Source: DATKCA01 sp035544675
GTDB lineage: Bacteria > Acidobacteriota > Thermoanaerobaculia > Gp7-AA8
Length of the DNA stretch: 13,036 nucleotides
Assembly (NCBI GenBank): GCA_035544675.1
Contig: DATKCA010000158.1
Location: forward strand, 1 to 13,036
Direction of reading: 5' to 3'
Part shown: positions 7,686 through 13,036 of the stretch, piece by piece
How positions within the stretch are numbered: the first letter of the stretch is position 1
Layout of the letters: each line of letters begins with the position of its first letter
Position numbers and translations under genes: made by a program
The notes under the pieces: model-generated
Databases searched by the model: none
What the model was told of the DNA's origin: nothing
What the model saw: the letters and a program-made list of their open reading frames with translations, nothing else

Positions 7686-7712
7686 AGCAGGAGGTCGTCG
7701 GTTCGATCCCGC
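7686..7712 (+). other. tRNA-Ala-like 3' fragment (possible attachment-site scar)
   Basis: The stretch beginning AGCAGGAGGTCGTCGG and continuing TTCGATCCCG reads like the 3' side of the anticodon stem, the variable loop and the T-arm of bacterial tRNA-Ala. The T-loop consensus TTCGATC is intact. The outer T-stem pairs are lost (GTCGG against CCGCG pairs only at three positions), and there is no acceptor 3' strand or CCA. A D-arm-like GTCAGAGCGC lies upstream at 7655-7664 but at the wrong distance for a functional tRNA. It sits between the stop of the oxygenase gene (7717) and the altered 5' end of the 2Fe-2S gene. The 3' halves of tRNA genes are common integrase targets, so this could be an att remnant; that is inference. 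Confidence 0.55.
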
Positions 7713-7716
7713 GAGG

Positions 7717-8385
7717 TCACACGAAAAACGCGGTCCAGGTGAAGCGCGTCAGTGGCGGCGCGGCGGCCGAGATCTGCGCGACCCAATGATCGGATCCGGC
7801 GAAGGGAACGAAGAGTACCGCCGTGTTCAGACGAGGGTTGAGACGCACGCCCCGATCGAGATCGCGCCACGCGTAGATCGTGGCCCCTCCGAACTGGGGC
7901 GCCCACTCGTCCGTCAGCGACACGGACATGACCAGGCGCAGAGTCGTGTCGGGAGTGTCGTCGGTGTGGCGCTCGAGGAACGAGCCAGGGTTCCAGTAAG
8001 TCAAAACGTCGGGCTCGAGCAGGCGCGAGATGCCGGCATCCGTCAGATCGTTGAGCGCTGCAATTGTCTCAGACCTACTGAAGAGATTGCGGAGGCGAGT
8101 GACCTCCGGTATCGGTTTGCGCGACCGCTGATGGATGGTGAAATAGAAACCGTCCTGCTCCGGCTCTCGGAATTCGGATCGGACGCCCGTGCCGTCCGCG
8201 TCTTCTCCGTAGCCGCACCACGTTTCGTACTTCGCTCTCTTACAGCCGGCGAGAGCGTCCTCGACCAGCCGCTGGTCCAGAAAACTCGGAATGACATGGA
8301 ACCGCGGAAGCGGATGGTCCGACAGGAATTCGGATCGCAATCTTGCACGACGGCGGAGATGAGTTTCGGCGATCGGAATCGTCAC
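7717..8385 (-). CDS. 2OG-Fe(II) oxygenase family protein
   Basis: 222 aa from a GTG that overlaps the upstream gene's stop by 4 nt (GTGA), so translational coupling is likely. The C-terminal half is a double-stranded beta-helix with the iron-binding triad H140-T-D142 (L-E-R-H-T-D-D) and H200 (S-D-H-W-V), a G-G-A-T turn at 166-169, and R214 (L-T-R-F-T-W-T-A-F-F) as the likely 2-oxoglutarate-binding arginine. The H-to-R distance (14) is slightly longer than the usual 10 or so. Such enzymes hydroxylate or oxidise protein side chains, amino acids or small molecules using 2-oxoglutarate and O2. The layout resembles prolyl-4-hydroxylase-like members, but the substrate is unknown. It is the last gene of a three-gene minus-strand operon with an M29-like peptidase and an 82-aa protein. 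Confidence 0.85.
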   Translation of the reverse strand: MTIPIAETHLRRRARLRSEFLSDHPLPRFHVIPSFLDQRLVEDALAGCKRAKYETWCGYGEDADGTGVRSEFREPEQDGFYFTIHQRSRKPIPEVTRLRNLFSRSETIAALNDLTDAGISRLLEPDVLTYWNPGSFLERHTDDTPDTTLRLVMSVSLTDEWAPQFGGATIYAWRDLDRGVRLNPRLNTAVLFVPFAGSDHWVAQISAAAPPLTRFTWTAFFV

Positions 8386-9425
8386 GCCGAGCTCCTCAGA
8401 AATCGGGTAGCGTTGACCGTCACTTCCGCGGTCGCGGCCATCAGGTCGAGATGCACCAGCGGAGGTCCGCCGGGCTGATGCTCGTCGCTCCGTTCCGGGT
8501 CTCCTCCCAGCGCCACGTGCACGCCGGGGTGCCCTTCGTTCGAAGCAGCCGGCCAGTCGTGCACGAAGCGCGCGCAGGCGCGATTGAACGAGATCCCCAC
8601 CTCCGTCACGTTGCGATAGCGATCATCGGCGCGAAAAAGGCGGGTCAGCGTCGACGAGAGTTGCCGGTTACCGACAGCGTCCTCCACCCGCCCGCGGGCG
8701 ATCCGAAGGCGGAGCGGGGAAGGCTGCAGCGATGCGCTCACCCGCCCGAGCTTCGCCGCGAGCCGCCCGACGCGCGGAGTCTGCGGAGACGCCAGGAGGG
8801 CACCGTCGACGATGAATTCGCCGTCGATGCCATCGCCGGTGTAGGCCACTTCGCCGCCTGGAAGCGCCCGGCTTTCTCCCTCGTGCATTCGGCCGGAAAG
8901 ATCGAACCAGGGACGATCATCGGAGACGAGCAGCGTCGCTTCGCCCAACGTGCGAACCGTCACCCGATACGGCCTTCGTTCTTCCAGCAGCTCGAAGAAG
9001 CGGTTGGCGATCCGCTCCTGCTCGCCGTAATCCGCACGCATGACGACATCGAGGAGCGATCTCACGTATGACGTCCGGAAGCGCGTTCCGGCGAAAGGAA
9101 GATCGAGGCGGGCCAGGTCGACATGCGTGAACGCGCCAAACAGGCGGTGAACGGAAGCGATGCTTCGAAAGCTCTTGAGGAGCGGCTGCAACGAAACGTA
9201 GTCGCGGCCGCGATCGACGCCTGCCTTGCGCAACTCGCGCCCGATTCCAGGAAGCCCGCGGTCGATGCGCACGAAGAGGGGGCGGGTCTCTGGCGGCAGC
9301 TCTTCGCGAAGTCGCTTCACGTCCGAGCGCGGGAGCGGAAAGTCGGTGACGAAGACGGTCCAGTGGCGATCGGCCTGCAGATTCAGCAGGCCCGCATAAC
9401 TTCGCGATGAGCCGCGCTCCATCAC
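8382..9425 (-). CDS. M29 (aminopeptidase T)-like metallopeptidase family protein
   Basis: 347 aa from GTG 9425; the next codon is ATG (9422), which may be the true start. The C-terminal half shows the M29 metal-binding pattern: G-G-E-V (E192) followed by a glycine-rich turn, T-E-V-G-I (E275), H-P-G-V-H-V-A-L-G-G-D (H303, with E297 nearby) and V-H-L-D-L (H325, D327). This mirrors aminopeptidase T, a dinuclear-metal exopeptidase. The N-terminal half (T-V-F-V-T-D-F-P at 23-30 onward) is divergent and the protein is shorter than the roughly 400-aa aminopeptidase T. It may therefore be a specialised relative, or may act on something other than free peptides. It starts 20 nt after the 82-aa gene and overlaps the oxygenase gene by 4 nt, so all three probably work together. 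Confidence 0.75.
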   Translation of the reverse strand: MMERGSSRSYAGLLNLQADRHWTVFVTDFPLPRSDVKRLREELPPETRPLFVRIDRGLPGIGRELRKAGVDRGRDYVSLQPLLKSFRSIASVHRLFGAFTHVDLARLDLPFAGTRFRTSYVRSLLDVVMRADYGEQERIANRFFELLEERRPYRVTVRTLGEATLLVSDDRPWFDLSGRMHEGESRALPGGEVAYTGDGIDGEFIVDGALLASPQTPRVGRLAAKLGRVSASLQPSPLRLRIARGRVEDAVGNRQLSSTLTRLFRADDRYRNVTEVGISFNRACARFVHDWPAASNEGHPGVHVALGGDPERSDEHQPGGPPLVHLDLMAATAEVTVNATRFLRSSA

Positions 9426-9445
9426 TGATCGGGAATCTGTGACGG

Positions 9446-9694
9446 CTACTTCTTCGGGTTTCTCATCTTTTCGGGGATCTCGTACGAGCCGCCGCTGACC
9501 GAGCCGATGGAGTGCACGCGGAGGGTCCCGTAGTACTTATACCCATCCGGGTCGGCTGTCGGCACCTGATTCGGATCGCGATCGAAATAGACCTCGAGCT
9601 TTCCCTCTCCTGGTCTCGGCTGTTCTGGTTCTGTCCCTTCGAATGTGAATCTAATCTTGTCGGGCTCAAACTCGACTCTATAAAAGAAGACCAC
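9446..9694 (-). CDS. Small hypothetical protein, 82 aa, first gene of the peptidase/oxygenase operon
   Basis: Starts at GTG 9694 with AAGGAGG five nt upstream, the best ribosome-binding site in the window, so this short frame is very likely real. The protein is charged and beta-prone: V-V-F-F-Y-R-V-E-F-E-P-D-K near the start, a P-E-Q-P-R-P-G-E-G linker at about 23-31, a second strand region K-L-E-V-Y-F-D-R-D, then G-Y-K-Y-Y-G-T-L-R-V-H-S-I-G-S and a basic tail ending N-P-K-K. There is no signal peptide, helix or cysteine. GC content is visibly lower than that of its neighbours. I do not recognise a family. It could be a substrate or regulatory partner of the peptidase-like and oxygenase proteins that follow 20 nt downstream, or an unrelated acquired gene. 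Confidence 0.7.
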   Translation of the reverse strand: MVFFYRVEFEPDKIRFTFEGTEPEQPRPGEGKLEVYFDRDPNQVPTADPDGYKYYGTLRVHSIGSVSGGSYEIPEKMRNPKK

Positions 9695-9699
9695 CTCTG

Positions 9700-9706
9700 C
9701 CTCCTT
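9700..9706 (-). promoter_or_regulatory. Strong Shine-Dalgarno deciding the 82-aa gene start
   Basis: The minus strand reads AAGGAGG, 5 nt before the GTG at 9694. This fixes a start well inside a much longer open frame that runs back to 10471 as an antisense shadow of the second kinase gene. Confidence 0.8.
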
Positions 9707-9820
9707 GTGTATGGTTGAGGGTGACGACAGTGCCGAGCGACGGATGAAACAGCGATTCTTAAGGATGCTGCCGATGGTTGTCAACTCATTGTCTCGGCGA
9801 AGAGCTATCCTGTTGTCATC

Positions 9821-12508
9821 GTGCGCTACATGCCGGGGTTCCGGGTAGGCCCGTACGAGGTCCGCAAACTCATCGGCGCGGGCGGAATGGGTGAGGTGTA
9901 CAAGGCCGTCGACACGCGGCTCGATCGCACGGTGGCGCTCAAGGTCCTTCCCAGCGAGTTCTCCGAGGATGCGCAAATGCGCATCCGTTTCTCGCGCGAA
10001 GCGAGAGCGATCTCCAGCCTCCGGCATCCCCACATCTGCGCTCTCTACGATGTCGGTGAGACCATCGACCCGGCGTCGCCGGGGCCGGCCGGCTCCGTCC
10101 CTTACCTGGTCATGGAGTATCTGGAAGGAGAAACTCTCGACCAGGTTCTCAGGCGCGGGCCGCTTCCCATCGAGCGGGTGCTTCGCTACGGAATCGAAAT
10201 CACGGACGCTCTGGAGAAAGCTCACCGCCAGCAGATTCTCCATCGCGACCTCAAACCGTCGAACATCATGATCACGCCGCAAGGCGCCAGCCTCCTCGAC
10301 TTCGGGCTGGCCAAGTTTCTCGACGGGGAGCGTCGGAGCGTCTCCTCCGAGGTTGGCATTGACAGCGACACGGCCACCGCTCCGAAGCCGCTGACGGGAG
10401 ATGGTTCCGTCGTGGGAACGCTGCATTACATGGCGCCGGAACAGCTCGAAGGAAAAGAGGTCGATGCGCACACCGACATTTTTTCATTCGGCGTCTGTCT
10501 GTACGAGATGGTGACGGGTCGCAGACCGTTCGCCGGCGAGTCACGCCAGGCTCTGATCAGCGCCATCCTGTACGAAAGCCCTCCGCCGATATCGGCGAGC
10601 CGCGACGACCTGCCCGCATCGCTCGACTGGGTCGTGCGGACCTGCCTGGCCAAAGATCGCCAGGACCGCTTTCAATCGGCACACGATCTCAAGCTCGAGC
10701 TGCAGCGCATCTCGCAAACGGAGCGCATGCCGGTCAGGAGGGCGTCGCCTCATGTCCGCAGAGGTCTGCAGGCAGCTCTGCTGTCGATCCTCGTCATCGC
10801 TGTGTTGTGGGCGACGGTCTGGTCGGTTCTTCGACGGGGCGAGAATGTAGCTCCTGCCGGCGTGCGGCGATACTCCGTACTGCTTCCCGCCGCCGCTCCC
10901 ATCGTCGACAGCGAAATCGAGAAGCTCGCCGTTTCCCCCGATGGAAGACTTCTCGTCTATGTGGCAGAAGGCAATCCTCCTTCTCTCCGCCTCTTTTCAC
11001 CGGAGGAGTCGAGAAGCGTCATCCTTCCGCAGACTGAAAATGCCCGCGGTCCATTCTTCTCTCCCGACGGACAGTGGATCGGATTTCATACTGCCGACAA
11101 CATCATCAAGAAGATCTCCGTCACGGGAGGGATCCCCATCACCATCGGCAGAGCGCCGGAAGACATTCGTGGTGCGGCCTGGGGTCCGAACGACCAGATC
11201 GTATTTGGCGGCCGCTGGTCGACTCTGAAGCGGATCTCCGCTCAAGGCGGCGCAGCGGCGACGGTGGCAACGCCCGAACCTGGTACCGATCTCCGCTGGC
11301 CGGCATTCCTCCCGGACGGTCAGTCGCTCCTCGTGACGATCAACGATTTCAGCGGTGATCCGCGCAACGCGCGGCTCGCCGTCATCGATCTTTCGAGTGG
11401 CAAGAAAACCATAGTATTTCGTGGAGCAACGTATGGCCGGTTCGTCGAGCCCGACCTGCTGCTCTACTTCAACTCCGGGACCGTCTACAGCGTGCCATTC
11501 GATCGGCGTTCTTTCCAGACGACCGGACCGCCCACGCCGCTGGCTCACGACGTCGATTCTTATGATGTGCAGGGTCTCGCTCATTTCGCCCTCGCTCGAG
11601 ATCGAACGCTCTTCTACATCCCGCGGGACCGCGCTGCCGAGGACGGCGAGTTGGTCCTGGTCGACCGCGCCGGTGGGATTCGACCACTGCCTCCTTCCCC
11701 GCGCGCTTTCCAGCAGCCGCGTTTATCGCCCGACGGTTCACTGATCGTCGTCACCGTCAACGAGGCATGGAACTCGGATCTCTGGTTGTACGACATAGGC
11801 CGCGATGCCTGGACACGCCTCACCAACGACGCTCGAAGCGAATACGCGATCTGGTCTCCCGATGGGAAACGAATCGTGTATTCGTCGAACCGTGCCGGCT
11901 CCTACAACCTATTCGTTCTTGGTGTCGACGGCAGCGAGGCACCAAGGCAGATCTCGGTCGGCCGCAAATGGCCGTTCGCCAGCTCGTGGTCGCCCGACGG
12001 ACGCCAGCTCGCGGTGGTGGAGCAGGGAATCGACACGATGACCGACATCGCCATCGCCGATCTCGAGGGCGGGGGATCGTGGCGGACATTCCTGGCCACT
12101 CGCTTCAACGAAGCGTCTCCGTCCTTTTCGCCGGACGGCGCCTGGATCGCCTATCAATCCGATGAGTCGGGGAAAAACGAAGTGTACGTTCGCCGCTATC
12201 CCGATGGCGGAAGAAAGTGGCAGATCTCCACCGATGGAGGTATCGGTCCGGCCTGGAGTCCCGGCGGCGAGGAGCTCTTTTTCCGTAATGGCGGCCAGTT
12301 GCTGGCGGCCGAGATCACGCGCGGAGCCGACCTCCGCGCCGGGAGGCCGCGTGCTCTCTTCACGAACGAGTCGCTCTCCTCGTATGACGTCGCCGCCAGC
12401 GGATCGACGTTCCTGATGCTGCGACACCCTACCGTTAGGTCTCAGATACAGATCAACGTCGTTCTCGGAATTGAAGCCGGTAGACAAGTAAGATCGCCGT
12501 TGCCATAA
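9821..12508 (+). CDS. Membrane-anchored Ser/Thr protein kinase with PD40 (TolB-type) propeller
   Basis: 895 aa from GTG 9821; ATG 9830 (codon 4) is equally possible and neither has a clear Shine-Dalgarno. Residues about 11-295 are the kinase: G-A-G-G-M-G-E-V-Y-K (19-28), K41 in V-A-L-K, E60, H141-R-D-L-K-P-S-N, D160-F-G, and M-A-P-E (204-207), all intact. A transmembrane helix lies at about 318-337. Roughly nine PD40-like motifs follow (V-S-P-D-G-R-L-L-V-Y, F-S-P-D-G-Q-W-I-G-F, W-S-P-D-G-K-R-I-V-Y, W-S-P-D-G-R-Q-L-A-V, F-S-P-D-G-A-W-I-A-Y and others), forming a sensor-like propeller. The end (Q-I-N-V-V-L) matches the usual C-terminus of this class, so the gene is complete. It has the same architecture as the minus-strand kinase at 2107-4740 but is clearly diverged. 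It is divergent from the 82-aa gene across a 126-nt gap. Confidence 0.93.
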   Translation: MRYMPGFRVGPYEVRKLIGAGGMGEVYKAVDTRLDRTVALKVLPSEFSEDAQMRIRFSREARAISSLRHPHICALYDVGETIDPASPGPAGSVPYLVMEYLEGETLDQVLRRGPLPIERVLRYGIEITDALEKAHRQQILHRDLKPSNIMITPQGASLLDFGLAKFLDGERRSVSSEVGIDSDTATAPKPLTGDGSVVGTLHYMAPEQLEGKEVDAHTDIFSFGVCLYEMVTGRRPFAGESRQALISAILYESPPPISASRDDLPASLDWVVRTCLAKDRQDRFQSAHDLKLELQRISQTERMPVRRASPHVRRGLQAALLSILVIAVLWATVWSVLRRGENVAPAGVRRYSVLLPAAAPIVDSEIEKLAVSPDGRLLVYVAEGNPPSLRLFSPEESRSVILPQTENARGPFFSPDGQWIGFHTADNIIKKISVTGGIPITIGRAPEDIRGAAWGPNDQIVFGGRWSTLKRISAQGGAAATVATPEPGTDLRWPAFLPDGQSLLVTINDFSGDPRNARLAVIDLSSGKKTIVFRGATYGRFVEPDLLLYFNSGTVYSVPFDRRSFQTTGPPTPLAHDVDSYDVQGLAHFALARDRTLFYIPRDRAAEDGELVLVDRAGGIRPLPPSPRAFQQPRLSPDGSLIVVTVNEAWNSDLWLYDIGRDAWTRLTNDARSEYAIWSPDGKRIVYSSNRAGSYNLFVLGVDGSEAPRQISVGRKWPFASSWSPDGRQLAVVEQGIDTMTDIAIADLEGGGSWRTFLATRFNEASPSFSPDGAWIAYQSDESGKNEVYVRRYPDGGRKWQISTDGGIGPAWSPGGEELFFRNGGQLLAAEITRGADLRAGRPRALFTNESLSSYDVAASGSTFLMLRHPTVRSQIQINVVLGIEAGRQVRSPLP

Positions 12509-12510
12509 CG

Positions 12511-12550
12511 GGTCAGGCACGATGGTGCGAGCGGTCAACCATTGCTGACC
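12511..12550. repeat. Nested inverted repeats just after the kinase stop
   Basis: GGTCAG (12511-12516) pairs with CTGACC (12545-12550), and inside lies GCAC-GATG-GTGC (12517-12528). A second GGTCA (12533-12537) can compete for TGACC. The position 3 nt after the kinase stop suggests an mRNA-end structure, but there is no T-tract, so a rho-independent terminator is not established. Confidence 0.3.
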
Positions 12551-12692
12551 TGAGACTCGCGGCAGACATCGTCTCCCGAACGTCGGCGAAGTCTCGGCGG
12601 GCCTGACGGCCTCTCCGGACGGGCGGACCATTCTCTATACCCGTGTCGACTCTCATGCCGACGATCTGATGCTGGTTGAAGACTTTCGCTGA
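12549..12692 (+). pseudogene. C-terminal remnant of another PD40 propeller protein
   Basis: In one frame, ending at TGA 12690-12692, the DNA encodes V-G-E-V-S-A-G-L-T-A-S-P-D-G-R-T-I-L-Y-T followed by R-V-D-S-H-A-D-D-L-M-L-V-E-D-F-R. This is the characteristic last repeat and C-terminus of PD40-bearing kinases or CadC-like regulators. No start codon or upstream domain exists; an in-frame TGA lies at 12546-12548, and homology fades before about 12573. It is not the end of the preceding kinase, which has its own complete C-terminus, so it is a leftover of a separate gene deleted or replaced by recombination. Confidence 0.7.
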
Positions 12693-12703
12693 GCCGATCA
12701 GCG

Positions 12704-12753
12704 GCTGAGTGCCACCAAGTGCTGAAACCGGTAGGTGTGACCCAGCACTCAGC
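12704..12753. repeat. Inverted repeat with 9-bp arms
   Basis: GCTGAGTGC (12704-12712) is complementary to GCACTCAGC (12745-12753). An internal AGTGCTG (12718-12724) can alternatively pair with CAGCACT (12743-12749). The right arm merges into the heptad repeat. There is no T-tract. Confidence 0.45.
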
Positions 12754-12783
12754 ACCAGCACCCACCACCCAGCACCCAGCAGC
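12743..12783 (+). repeat. Degenerate CAGCACC heptad tandem repeat
   Basis: About six head-to-tail units: CAGCACT, CAGCAC, CAGCACC, CACCACC, CAGCACC, CAGCAGC. It is non-coding and lies 20 nt before the YchF-like start. This kind of low-complexity intergenic repeat may recur elsewhere in the genome; only this copy is visible. Confidence 0.7.
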
Positions 12784-12802
12784 GTGGTACATACTCCGTC
12801 TC

Positions 12803-13036
12803 ATGCAACTCGGAATCGTCGGACTGCCGTATTCAGGCAAATCGACTCTCTTCCAGGCCGTCACGAAGACTCACCTCGACCCCACGGCCATCGGAAAAGG
12901 CGATCCGCACCTCGGCGTGATCAAGGTGCCGGATGCGCGGCTGGACCGCTGCGCGGCGATCTTCTCCCCGAAGAGCACCGTGTACGCCGTCATCGAGCTC
13001 GTCGACGTGGCGGGGCTGAAGAAAGGCGCCAGCGGG
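12803..13036 (+). CDS. ychF: YchF/OLA1-type GTPase/ATPase, 5' part only
   Basis: The first 78 codons of a gene that runs off the window. The P-loop reads G-L-P-Y-S-G-K-S-T-L-F-Q-A-V-T, where most YchF proteins have G-L-P-N-V-G-K-S-T-L-F-N-A-L-T. Next come H-L-G-V-I-K-V-P-D-A-R-L-D (family: N-x-G-x-V-x-V-P-D-x-R-L-x-x-L) and the G3 motif D-V-A-G-L-K-K-G-A-S. The family comprises cytoplasmic P-loop NTPases that prefer ATP, bind ribosomes and respond to redox stress; the specificity motif lies beyond the window. The start is an ATG; no clear Shine-Dalgarno is seen, and the 5' region carries a heptad repeat. Confidence 0.85.
   Translation, partial: MQLGIVGLPYSGKSTLFQAVTKTHLDPTAIGKGDPHLGVIKVPDARLDRCAAIFSPKSTVYAVIELVDVAGLKKGASG

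Noticed and set aside
7650..7725. A complete functional tRNA gene
   Set aside because: The D-arm-like and T-arm-like pieces are about 12 nt too far apart, anticodon-stem pairing fails, and the T-stem outer pairs and acceptor end are missing.
7546..9071. Two plus-strand open frames of 310 and 242 codons
   Set aside because: Both are antisense to the oxygenase and M29-like genes, whose metal-binding motifs and overlapping stop/start identify the minus strand as coding.
9711..9820. Small plus-strand ORF or a sigma-70 promoter before the second kinase
   Set aside because: The frame from ATG 9711 has no ribosome-binding site and a shadow-like Arg-rich end; a TTGTCA box has no properly spaced -10 partner.
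9695..10471. N-terminal extension of the 82-aa protein to 341 aa
   Set aside because: The extension is antisense to the second kinase domain, and a strong Shine-Dalgarno points to the internal GTG at 9694.
1..13036. CRISPR array, insertion sequence or transposase
   Set aside because: No regularly spaced direct repeats with unique spacers and no transposase or integrase motifs were seen on either strand.

Overview
The window is about 13 kb of GC-rich bacterial chromosome. Two serine/threonine kinases carry a C-terminal TolB-type (PD40) propeller, and the tail of a third PD40 protein is present. Such expansions, together with GTG-rich starts and an IorAB-like molybdenum hydroxylase, fit an Acidobacteriota-like soil or sediment lineage. 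That placement is inferred from gene content; no 16S or other phylogenetic marker was tested.

Left block (2-2090, + strand): the 3' end of a phospholipase-D/cardiolipin-synthase-type gene, an AlkC-type DNA glycosylase with an extra C-terminal Ig-like domain, and a multi-pass membrane protein. Gaps are short, so this may be one operon for DNA-damage and envelope functions. It converges on a large minus-strand kinase gene (2107-4740), which is preceded by a 26-nt inverted repeat and a possible small single-helix membrane protein.

Middle block (4817-7716): this region looks rearranged. A RIC/YtfE-like di-iron hemerythrin protein (about 5046-5669) lies tail to tail with a broken molybdopterin-subunit gene. 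That gene has an internal frameshifting deletion near 6300 and loses its whole C-terminal part at about 5719. Its partner, a 2Fe-2S subunit (7203-7652), keeps all eight cysteines but has an altered N-terminus. Just upstream lies a 26-nt piece matching the 3' half of a tRNA-Ala gene, a possible scar of site-specific integration.

Right-middle block (7717-9694, - strand): a compact three-gene operon reads a newly recognised 82-aa protein with a near-perfect Shine-Dalgarno, then an M29 (aminopeptidase T)-like metallopeptidase, then a 2OG-Fe(II) oxygenase. The last two overlap by 4 nt (GTGA). A small protein plus peptidase plus oxygenase is the most attractive candidate for an uncharacterised system here, possibly peptide modification or processing.

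Right block (9821-13036, + strand): the second PD40 kinase, then about 295 nt holding a C-terminal remnant of another PD40 protein, inverted repeats and a degenerate CAGCACC heptad repeat. The window ends in the 5' part of a YchF/OLA1-type GTPase gene.
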